From Streptomyces sp. NBC_00377 (GTDB lineage: Bacteria > Actinomycetota > Actinomycetes > Streptomycetales > Streptomycetaceae), in NCBI RefSeq assembly GCF_036075115.1, contig NZ_CP107958.1, forward strand, positions 8,680,001-8,744,000: a stretch of 64,000 nt of DNA, written 5' to 3'. This document shows positions 53,422-60,791 of this stretch, one piece after another. Each line of letters starts with the position of its first letter. The stretch's first letter is position 1. The notes under the pieces were generated by a model. The model saw only the letters and a program-made list of their open reading frames with translations, was not told where the DNA came from and ran no database searches. Position numbers and translations under genes: made by a program.

Positions 53422-53802
53422 TCACGCCGCCAGGGCCTGTTCGACCGTGCTGTGGCAGGGAAGGACCGCGTCCAGGCCGACGAGCTGGACGACCCGTGCC
53501 ACCGACTCCTGGGCGGCCGCCAGGCGCAGCCACCCCCGGGCGGCGCTGAGCTGCTGGTGGACCTGGACGAAGACGTTGATGCCGCTCGAGTCCAGGAACG
53601 TCACGCCACTGAGGTCCGCCACGATCCGATGCCCCTCGTCGCCCCCGTCACCCTCGCCGTCCCGGGACAGAAGCGCCTCGCTCAGGGCGTCCTTGACGTC
53701 GTGGTCGATTTCGCCGCGCAGGGTCACGACATGGATGCCGCCGACCATCGAGCGCTCGGCGGACAGCCGCTCCGCTCGGCCCGTTTCCTGGTTGTCGGTC
53801 AC
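53422..53802 (-). CDS. STAS-domain anti-sigma factor antagonist
   Basis: 126 residues. GTG 53802 has GAGGAAA upstream. The STAS fold is clear: GGIHVVTLRGEIDHDVKDAL, IVADLSGVTFLDSSGINVFV with the phosphorylatable Ser in DSSG, and a C-terminal helix. An acidic insertion (SRDGEGDGGDEGH) sits in the first loop. Such proteins bind RsbW-type kinases when unphosphorylated. The divergent neighbour encodes exactly such a kinase. Confidence 0.9.
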   Translation of the reverse strand: MTDNQETGRAERLSAERSMVGGIHVVTLRGEIDHDVKDALSEALLSRDGEGDGGDEGHRIVADLSGVTFLDSSGINVFVQVHQQLSAARGWLRLAAAQESVARVVQLVGLDAVLPCHSTVEQALAA

Positions 53803-53934
53803 CGTTTCCTCAATTGCACCTAGGCTGCCGGGGGCAGCGTCCGTACGAACGATTCTGCCGCACCGCCCCAACCGGATGCGCCCGGCCGGCTGTGCTGTAG
53901 AACACTGCCTGTGACATGCATGAGAACGTGGCGG

Positions 53935-53940
53935 GTACAC
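53935..53940 (+). promoter_or_regulatory. Possible SigB-type -10 (GGGTAC) for RsbW-like gene
   Basis: GGGTAC lies 31 bases upstream of the ATG at 53971, matching the -10 of Streptomyces stress sigma factors (GGGTAY). A matching -35 (GNNT) at 14-16 bases is not clear, so this is tentative. Confidence 0.35.
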
Positions 53941-53970
53941 GTACACGCGTGAACGGGGAGCAGAAGGACG

Positions 53971-54450
53971 ATGCTGGTGGGACCGCGATCGGACGACGAG
54001 GACTGTACGAGGCCCGGCCCGCACCTGATGCAGGCCGTACACGCCCTGGGCGGAGGTGACGGATGCATAGCTCAGGCCCGCCACCGGGCCGTCGACTTCC
54101 TCACCCGGGCCCGGGACGAGCACGGCCTCGACGTCTCCACGCGGGCCATGGACCTGACCCAGCTGGTGGTCAGTGAGCTGGTCACGAACGCCCGCAAGTA
54201 CGCGCCGGGCCCGGCGGTCATGGAGCTGCGTGTCACCGGCGCCTTCGTGGAGGTCGTGGTCCGCGACGACGACCCCACCGTGCCGACGGCCGGGGCCGCC
54301 GACCCCGACCGGGTCGGTCAGCACGGGCTGGAGATCGTCAAAGCCGTCGCCCAGGAATTCCTCATCGAGCGGCAGCAGGTCGGCAAGCGCGTCACCGCCC
54401 GCATCGCCCTGGCCGACACGCTCGCGGCGGCACCGCCGCGAGCCGGCTGA
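53971..54450 (+). CDS. RsbW-like ATP-binding protein
   Basis: 159 residues. ATG 53971 has AGAAGGACG upstream. HATPase_c domain: N box VVSELVTNARKYAPGP, G1 RDDDPTVPT, G2 VGQHGLEIVKAVAQEF, ending GKRVTARIAL. Paralogous in type to the protein at 19959-20393. Divergent from the STAS gene with a 168-base shared promoter region; the two probably form a partner-switching pair. Confidence 0.9.
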   Translation: MLVGPRSDDEDCTRPGPHLMQAVHALGGGDGCIAQARHRAVDFLTRARDEHGLDVSTRAMDLTQLVVSELVTNARKYAPGPAVMELRVTGAFVEVVVRDDDPTVPTAGAADPDRVGQHGLEIVKAVAQEFLIERQQVGKRVTARIALADTLAAAPPRAG

Positions 54451-54496
54451 CGCCCGGACACGTGGTTCACAAGGTTCGAGGACGGAGGGCGCAGCG

Positions 54497-54895
54497 CACT
54501 GGGACCGGTTCGCTCGGAAGAACCTATGCCCCGCAGGCCCATGTGCTCGGGGTGGGGAGCGTGATGGGCTTCCTGCTGTTCACCGAGGACGAGGAACTCG
54601 GCGCGCTGAACTTCTACTCCCGCGAACCCGGCGCGTTCACCGAGGGCAGTGAGCTGGCCGGATGGCTGCTGGCCTCCCATGCGGCGATCGCCTTCTCCAG
54701 CGCCCGCACCCACGCCCAGATGGAGAACGCCGTCGCCACCCGCGAGGTCATCGGCGAGCCATGGGTATCCTCATGGGCCGCCACCACGTCACCGAGGAGC
54801 AGGCGTTCGACGTGCTGCGCCGCTACTCGCAGGAGAACAACATCAAACTCCGTGAGGTGGCCCGGCTGGTCTGTGAAGAGGGCACTCTTTCCTGA
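54497..54895 (+). pseudogene. GAF-ANTAR regulator remnant with two frameshifts
   Basis: Three frames must be joined to read the protein: WDRFARK (about 54500-54520), then YAPQAHVLGVGSVMGFLLFT through ASHAAIAFSSARTHAQMENA to ATREVIGE (about 54524-54758), then AMGILMGRHHVTEEQAFDVL to VARLVCEEGTLS and TGA at 54893. The second break is at GAGCCATGGG near 54757: one added G would restore EAMGILM. This is the end of a GAF domain plus the RNA-binding ANTAR domain that acts in transcription antitermination. The first part of the GAF domain is missing too. Confidence 0.75.
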
Positions 54896-55102
54896 CCCCC
54901 GGCGGGCGGCTCCTCCGGCACGACATCCGAACCAGAGGAACCTGAGCCGGGCCGACCCCATGGGAACGCCGACCCGGCCTGCGGACCAAGTCCCCCGTCC
55001 CGACCCGTCCACACCGGTCCGCACCCGGGTTCCTCATCGGAACGGACCTTCTGCCGGCCGGCAGACCCTCGGCAGCACCGGCCGGCGCCACCGCCGCCCC
55101 GG

Positions 55103-58100
55103 TCAGGTCACCGTGAATCCCTCGAAGGTGGCGATGCCCCGTGTGCCGGTCCAGCCGTTGGCCGCGGTCATGAAGACCCCGACGTCCTGGGCGAAGGCCG
55201 CGCCGCGCGGCGCGGCCGTGCCCACCGTGGTCCAGGTGACGCCGTCCGTGCTGGCCTGACCGGTGTACGAGGCGCCGGTCCTGGTCAGCCGTAGCCGCAC
55301 CGGAGCGGTGAAGGAGCCGGACAGCGCGATCGAGTCGAAACGGCCGTCTCCGTCGGCGTCCCAACTCAGCGCGCAGCCGTTGGACGGTGTGACCGCCAGA
55401 TTCACACAGCCCGAGCTTCCCCGGACCCCGAGGTCGTCGCGGACGACGATGCCGGCCCGGGCCCAGCCCCCGGTCGCGTCCTGGGAGGTGACCGTCACCT
55501 CGGCCACGGTGCCGTCGCCGTACGCGCCGGCCCGGTACACGGCCCCGAACTCGTCGGTCGCGCCCCACATGTCGGCGCCGGCGCCCTCCACGGCGATCTC
55601 CGTACCGGCCTGGCCGAACACGGCGTCGTTGAAGGAGACCGTGCGGTACGGGGCGCCGACCCCGGCCGCCGCCACCAGCCGTACCGGAGCGACCGCCTTG
55701 CCGCCGCCGGCGTACGCCGCCGCTGCGACGACCTGGCCGACGAGGTGCTTCGGCGCACCCGCCAGCGAGACCTCGAAGCGAGCGGTGAACGTCCCGCCGG
55801 AGACGACCAACGCCGTCCGTACCGGGTCGAGGGCTTTCACCGCCAGGCCCTCGGGAGCCGTGACGGAGAGCGTCACCCCCCGTGCCGTCGCAAACCCGTT
55901 CCTGTTGGTGAAGGCGACCGTGATGGTCGCGGGCGCGCCCTCGGCCACCGCTCCACGGTCGGTCGCGGCGGTGAGGGCCGCCTGGTGGGGGGTGGCGGCG
56001 AGCAGGTCGCGCACGCGGCGGGCCAGGGCGTACGGCGAGCCGTGGGGCCGGGTCGGGTGCGTCTCGTGCGCATGTGCCCAGCGGTCCTCCAGGGCGAACC
56101 AGTCGATCGACGCCGGGTCCTCTCCCGTGACGAGCGCGTCGAAGTACGTCTTCCAGCGGGTGCGGTACAGACCGCCGACCAGCCCCGCCCACTCCCGGTT
56201 CGCGTAGTCGTGCAGGCCCTCCTCGCTGCTCACGCGTCCGCCCCAGGTCGTGATGAGAGAGCGGACGTCGTACTCCAGGCGGTCCTTCTCGGCCCGGTCG
56301 GCGCCCCAGGAGCGCGCGTCGGCGAGCCACCGCCCGAGCAGGTGCTGACCGGAGGCCGCCAGCAGGTCGTCGAGGAGGTCCATCCAGGCCAGCCAGGTCC
56401 TGGTCAACCTGCCGAACAGGACCTTCTCCCCGGCTTGGTGCGCGGCCCTGATCTGCGGCAGCAGCACACGGCTGCGGTTGGACAGGACCTGGCGGGCCAC
56501 GTCGACGACGTCGTACCGGTAGGCCGAGCTGTCCCTCAACCCGGTGCGCACGGCGAGGAGTTCCGTGAGCGCGGTGTCGAAGACCGTGGTGTCGTAGCGG
56601 TCCTTCTCCGGCCCCCAGGCGGCGGCCTTGTTCGCTGTCAGGCTCGGACGGGCGCCGAACAGGCCGTCGGGCGCCTCGCTCCAGGCGTCCGCTCGGGACA
56701 TGTTGTACGCCGTGTCGCGGATCGTCTGCCAGGCCGCGGCGGCATGCCGGTCGGGCCCTCCGTAGCGGGAGAGGGCGTACGCCGCGAACCAGTCGTCCAG
56801 ATCGATGGTGCCGGGCGTCCAGGCCAGGTCGGTGAGCAGGGCGAGGGCGGGTGCGTTGTTGTCGGCGGCCTCCGGCATCGCCGCGATACCGGCGAGTGAA
56901 CTTCCCTCTCGGTCACGCCACTTGGGGTACTGCTCCACCCAGTCCGGGGCGTTGGCGCCGATCGGGGTGTGGCCGCCGAAGTTCCAGATGCTGCCGAAGG
57001 CGTACGGCGTGCCGCCCCAGTCGCTCTCCCGGTCGGTCACGGTGGTGTAGCGGTCCGAGAGTCCGTCCACGATCAGCATCCGGCTCTTGTCGACACCGTC
57101 GAGCAGCGCCCTGGAGGGGTTGTTCTGCCATCCCAGGATCGCCCAGACGGCCCCCGGGTGCGCTTTCTGGAGCGCCGCCTCGACAGCCCGCGCGGCCTCG
57201 TCCACCGGGACGTCACCGGGGTTGCCGCCCTCGTGCAGCAGGTCCATCTTGTACATCGTGCTGTCGCCGAACCGCTCCGACTGGGCGCGGTAGAAGGTGG
57301 CGGCCACCTCGGCGAAGGCCTTCGTGCGCGGGTCGAGCCAGTCCGGGCGTTCGAAGGCGCCCCAGGTGCCCTGCGCCACCACCGCGGCGTCCCCGCCGTG
57401 CCGGGCGGGGAAGTCGTGGGGGACGCTGCCGTAGTAGCCCGGCAGGACCGGCGTCATGCCCAGGTCGCGTATGCGGTCGACGATCCTCCCGGCGAGTGCG
57501 GCACGTCGCTCGACGAGCTGCCGGGAGACCGGCCCGCCGAAACCCGACATGTTCTGGAGCAGCCACCAGGGCTGGTGGGCGGGGGCCGGGATCCAGGCGC
57601 GCAGCGCGGCGTCGGAGTAGCCGAAGCGCCGGAAGGTGTCGTAGTACACCGCGTCGCCGCCGATGTACACCAGGACCCGGTTGACTCCGTGCAGGGCCAG
57701 CACGTCCAGCTCGCGCTGCCAGGCGTTCCAGTCGCGGTAGGCGTTGGTGTAGCCCTCGTTGGTGTCGTTGAAGGCGAAGCGGTGCGGCACGTCGGCCGTT
57801 CCCGTGATCTCCTCGGCGGGCGCGGGGAGCGTGCTCGGCAGGTTCAGTTGCTCGCCCGTCCAGGAGACGAAGGCGTGTGCGGTCCGCCGCAGGTAGGTGT
57901 GCAGCCCGGCGAGCAGCACCGCGGGGCTGGTGGCCTCCACCGTGAGGTGCCCGGCCCGGCCGGACACCCGGAAGCGGTCGGTGTCGTCGTGGAGGGCCCG
58001 CAGGGTGATCTGCCGGTGGTGGTCGGGAAGCAGTCGCTTCAGCGCGGCCGCGGCGGGAGCGGTGTCGAACGGGGCTCCGCCGACCGCGTACGCGCCCTGC

Positions 58101-58201
58101 GGGCTGGTCAGCAGCGCGGCGCCGCCCAGCGCGACCGCGCCCGTGAGGATCCGTCTGCGGGTGATACCGGCGAGGTCGAGGTCGCCTCGGTTGTCGTGCA
58201 T
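55103..58201 (-). CDS. Tat-exported GH89 alpha-N-acetylglucosaminidase with C-terminal module
   Basis: 1032 residues. A Tat signal (ITRRRILTGAVALGGAALLT) leads into a NAGLU-type N-terminal domain and the GH89 catalytic domain (about 140-740): HRFAFNDTNEGYTNAYRDWN, GVNRVLVYIGGDAVYYDTFR, QNMSGFGGPVS, YKMDLLHEGGNPGDVPV with a catalytic Glu, and WAILGWQNNPSRALLDGV. An NPCBM-associated/NEW3-like domain (about 755-850) and a C-terminal beta-sandwich module (about 860-1032, YRTVSFNDAVFGQAG...WDADGDGRFDS) follow. GH89 removes terminal alpha-GlcNAc from mucin-type or heparan-type glycans. The gene is last in a leftward series of glycan enzymes. Confidence 0.9.
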   Translation of the reverse strand: MHDNRGDLDLAGITRRRILTGAVALGGAALLTSPQGAYAVGGAPFDTAPAAAALKRLLPDHHRQITLRALHDDTDRFRVSGRAGHLTVEATSPAVLLAGLHTYLRRTAHAFVSWTGEQLNLPSTLPAPAEEITGTADVPHRFAFNDTNEGYTNAYRDWNAWQRELDVLALHGVNRVLVYIGGDAVYYDTFRRFGYSDAALRAWIPAPAHQPWWLLQNMSGFGGPVSRQLVERRAALAGRIVDRIRDLGMTPVLPGYYGSVPHDFPARHGGDAAVVAQGTWGAFERPDWLDPRTKAFAEVAATFYRAQSERFGDSTMYKMDLLHEGGNPGDVPVDEAARAVEAALQKAHPGAVWAILGWQNNPSRALLDGVDKSRMLIVDGLSDRYTTVTDRESDWGGTPYAFGSIWNFGGHTPIGANAPDWVEQYPKWRDREGSSLAGIAAMPEAADNNAPALALLTDLAWTPGTIDLDDWFAAYALSRYGGPDRHAAAAWQTIRDTAYNMSRADAWSEAPDGLFGARPSLTANKAAAWGPEKDRYDTTVFDTALTELLAVRTGLRDSSAYRYDVVDVARQVLSNRSRVLLPQIRAAHQAGEKVLFGRLTRTWLAWMDLLDDLLAASGQHLLGRWLADARSWGADRAEKDRLEYDVRSLITTWGGRVSSEEGLHDYANREWAGLVGGLYRTRWKTYFDALVTGEDPASIDWFALEDRWAHAHETHPTRPHGSPYALARRVRDLLAATPHQAALTAATDRGAVAEGAPATITVAFTNRNGFATARGVTLSVTAPEGLAVKALDPVRTALVVSGGTFTARFEVSLAGAPKHLVGQVVAAAAYAGGGKAVAPVRLVAAAGVGAPYRTVSFNDAVFGQAGTEIAVEGAGADMWGATDEFGAVYRAGAYGDGTVAEVTVTSQDATGGWARAGIVVRDDLGVRGSSGCVNLAVTPSNGCALSWDADGDGRFDSIALSGSFTAPVRLRLTRTGASYTGQASTDGVTWTTVGTAAPRGAAFAQDVGVFMTAANGWTGTRGIATFEGFTVT

Positions 58202-58221
58202 GAACGTCCTTCCGGCAGGGC

Positions 58222-58359
58222 TCAGTTGATCGGCATGGCGAAGATGTGCAGGGTGGCGGCGTCGGGTCGGAGACCGTCGCCGGCCCTGCGCGGGACGGGG
58301 TGACGTGGCTCCTTGACGGTCCGGGGGCGGTGGGCGTGCTCCAGGCGGTGGGCGCTCAT
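58222..58359 (-). CDS. Possible 45-residue ORF between module gene and GH89 gene
   Basis: ATG 58359 overlaps the stop of the module gene (ATGA), giving MSAHRLEHAHRPRTVKEPRH and ending TLHIFAMPIN before TGA at 58222-58224, 20 bases before the GH89 start. No domain is recognised. The coupled start is suggestive, but composition alone can keep so short a frame open. Confidence 0.3.
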   Translation of the reverse strand: MSAHRLEHAHRPRTVKEPRHPVPRRAGDGLRPDAATLHIFAMPIN

Positions 58360-59297
58360 GACCGCTCCACGGTGAAGTGGTCGAACACGGCCCGGACCGT
58401 CGTGCCGGGGTGGTCGAGGTTCACCGCGCTCGCCACCACGCCGGCGTCCAGGGCGCCGCTCGCGGAGGGCACGGTCACGCGGCCGATCTCCTTCCAGGCG
58501 AGGCCGTTGTCGGTGCTGCTGTACGCCGTGCAGGTCGTGCCCTCGCGGACCAGGCGCAGCCAGGCGGGGTGGCTGGACACGCCGCCGCCGGCCCAGGTGT
58601 CGAGGTGGCCGTCGCCGTCGCTGTCGGTCATGAACTCCACGCCGTAGGACTTCGACATCGTCAGTACGGCGTAGCCGCCCTTCTCCGGTGCGGTCAGGTC
58701 GTTGGCGACGGCGATCCCGTACTTGGCGGTGGGGTTGTCGCTCCCGGTGAGCCCGACCGTCCTGACCTGCACCACGCTCGACTCGGCGGCGGAGCCGGGC
58801 AGGAGGATGCCGCCCTTCTCGTCGAGCCCGCCGGACAGGTCACGGCCGCCCGCCCAGATCACCAGCCGGCTGCCGTACTGCCCGAAGCGGGCGTCGTCGG
58901 TGGTCGCGAACGTCCGGTACGGGTCCCGCACGCCGTTCGGCTCGTAGGGCAGGCTGACGGTCTTCGCGGCTCGCGCGCAGTCGGCGCTGCGGCCGTCCAC
59001 GTCGAAGACGACGTGCGCGGTGAACGAGAGGTCCCCGGCGGCGTCGGCCGGCATCGACGTGCGCCAGATGCGGGTGACCTGTGCGCCGCGGCGCACATCA
59101 CCGAGCGGGACGGCGCGGGCGGCCGTCGTCCTGCCCGGATCCACCAGGTACAGGACGGCGCCGCGCAGCGGGAACGGGCAGTTGTTGACGAGGACCGCGG
59201 TCGCGGTGACGACGTCGCCGCCGGCCGGTTCGGCAGGCTCGGTGGTGACGGTGAGGACGGGGCCGAGGGTGTCCGTATGGGTGCTCACCCCGCTCAC
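58356..59297 (-). CDS. Stand-alone carbohydrate-enzyme accessory module (no signal peptide)
   Basis: 313 residues from GTG 59297, whose GTGA overlaps the fucosidase stop. Residues about 10-110 are a NEW3-like domain (VVTATAVLVNNCPFPLRGAV); residues about 125-313 form a beta-sandwich (YRTFATTDDARFGQYGSRLV, NDLTAPEKGGYAVLTMSKSY, FMTDSDGDGHLDTWAGGG, VASAVNLDHPGTTVRAVFDH). The same two domains close the SGNH esterase gene at 60792 and, more distantly, the GH89 gene, where they are fused to exported enzymes. Here no signal peptide exists, so the product is useful outside only if joined to the fucosidase by frameshifting, or this is a recently split gene. Confidence 0.7.
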   Translation of the reverse strand: MSGVSTHTDTLGPVLTVTTEPAEPAGGDVVTATAVLVNNCPFPLRGAVLYLVDPGRTTAARAVPLGDVRRGAQVTRIWRTSMPADAAGDLSFTAHVVFDVDGRSADCARAAKTVSLPYEPNGVRDPYRTFATTDDARFGQYGSRLVIWAGGRDLSGGLDEKGGILLPGSAAESSVVQVRTVGLTGSDNPTAKYGIAVANDLTAPEKGGYAVLTMSKSYGVEFMTDSDGDGHLDTWAGGGVSSHPAWLRLVREGTTCTAYSSTDNGLAWKEIGRVTVPSASGALDAGVVASAVNLDHPGTTVRAVFDHFTVERS

Positions 59298-60724
59298 CGC
59301 CGTTCCCAGTCGACGGTGAAGGTGCTGGCGAGTTCGCCGGGCAGCGTCCTGGGGACGCTGATGTGGACCTTGCCGTCGGAACGGGTCCATTTGAGCGGTC
59401 CGTTGTGGCCGAGCAGCCGGATCCGGGAGGTCGCGGAAAGGGGGATGTCCGCGGGCACGGAGAGGGTGCCGTCGGGCGCGCCGAGCACGATGATGTTGAA
59501 CTTGCCCGGGGTGACTGTGTACCGGACGCCGGGGGCGCTGCCCTCCTCCTCGGCCCGCACCCAGGGCGTCGAGCCGTAGATCGCGGGCCCGTTGACCTTC
59601 AGCCAGGCGCCGATGTCCCGCAGCCGCCGCTGCATCACGTCGGGAATGGTGCCGTCCGGCCTCGGCCCGATGTTCAGCAGCAGGTTGCCGTTCTTGCTGG
59701 TGACGTCGGCGAGCAGGTGGACGAGGTACTCCGAGGTCTTGTAGTCCTCCTCGACCTCGAACCTGTTGTAGCCCCAGGAGTAGCCCATCGTGATGCAGCA
59801 CTCCCATTTCTGGGGGTCCATCGTGGGGTTGGTGCGCTGCTCGTAGGTGGCGAAGTCGAAGTGCGTGTCGAAGCGGTCGTTGACCACGACCCCCTGGGGG
59901 CGGCCGCGGTTCTTGGCCTTGTTGTAGTAGTGCGCGAGCGGTTCCTCGCTGCGCCACGGCGGTTCGCCGGCCGGCCGGAACCACTGGCCGTCCGCCCACA
60001 GCAGTTCCGGGTCGTAGCGGTCGATGATCTCGTACAGCTGCTTCAGTTCGTAGTCCCCGATGTAGTCGTCGACGGGCCTGTAGCCGGTCATCGGGACCTC
60101 TTCGCCCGTGTAGAAGTTCCTCATCGGCCGGCCGAGCGTCGGGTTGAAGTACTCGCCGAGCGAGTAGTACAGGCCGGGCCGGACCGTCCCGCGCTTGCGG
60201 GCGGCTGTCATCAGCTCGCCGACCAGGTCGCGCTTCGGGCCGTACCTCCCGGCATGACGGTCCGTCACCTTGCTCGGCCACAGGGCGAATCCGTCGTGGT
60301 GCTTGCCGGTCAGCGCGAAGTACTCGGCGCCCGCCTGCTCGAACAGCCGCACCCAGGCGTCCGGGTCGTAGTGCTCGGCCGTGAACCGCGGGATGAAGTC
60401 GTCGTAGAGGAAGTCCTGTCCGTAGGTGTCGCGGTGGTACTTCCAGGTGGGATCGTTCTCGAAGCTCTGGTACCAGAGGTACCACTCGGAGGCCATCTGC
60501 CGGGCGGAGCCGGCCGGGACCGAGTAGACGCCCCAGTGGACGAAGATGCCGAACTTGGCGTCCTTGTACCAGCGCGGCACGGGATGGGTGTCGAGGGACG
60601 CCCTGGTGGGCCGGTAGTCGGGGAGGCCGCCGCCGATCGCCCGGGCGGCGCCGGGCGGGGCCAGGAGCACTGTTGAGCCGAGAGCAGTGGCCGTGGTGAG
60701 GAAGCGTCTACGGCTGACGTTCAC
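59294..60724 (-). CDS. Tat-exported GH29 alpha-L-fucosidase
   Basis: 476 residues. GTG 60724 has GAGAGG 7 bases upstream; the open frame continues to 60994 but only as repeats. A Tat signal (VSRRRFLTTATALGSTVLLA) is followed by the GH29 barrel: YKDAKFGIFVHWGVYSVPAG, YFALTGKHHDGFALWPS, nucleophile D245 in ELLWADGQW, and LLNIGPRPDGTIP, then a C-terminal beta-sandwich ending TFTVDWERR. It releases alpha-L-fucose from fucosylated glycans outside the cell. Its stop overlaps the next frame, which encodes an accessory module that is usually fused to such enzymes. Confidence 0.93.
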   Translation of the reverse strand: MNVSRRRFLTTATALGSTVLLAPPGAARAIGGGLPDYRPTRASLDTHPVPRWYKDAKFGIFVHWGVYSVPAGSARQMASEWYLWYQSFENDPTWKYHRDTYGQDFLYDDFIPRFTAEHYDPDAWVRLFEQAGAEYFALTGKHHDGFALWPSKVTDRHAGRYGPKRDLVGELMTAARKRGTVRPGLYYSLGEYFNPTLGRPMRNFYTGEEVPMTGYRPVDDYIGDYELKQLYEIIDRYDPELLWADGQWFRPAGEPPWRSEEPLAHYYNKAKNRGRPQGVVVNDRFDTHFDFATYEQRTNPTMDPQKWECCITMGYSWGYNRFEVEEDYKTSEYLVHLLADVTSKNGNLLLNIGPRPDGTIPDVMQRRLRDIGAWLKVNGPAIYGSTPWVRAEEEGSAPGVRYTVTPGKFNIIVLGAPDGTLSVPADIPLSATSRIRLLGHNGPLKWTRSDGKVHISVPRTLPGELASTFTVDWERR

Positions 60725-60791
60725 GCGGGGCCTCTCAGTGGATGGTCGGTGCGGTCGTCGCAGGGGAGGCGGTCGCTCAGTCGGTGGTCGT

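Noticed and set aside
54462..54490. GGTTCGAG resembling a tRNA T-loop
   Set aside because: No acceptor or anticodon stem can be formed around it; the surrounding sequence is gene-remnant DNA.
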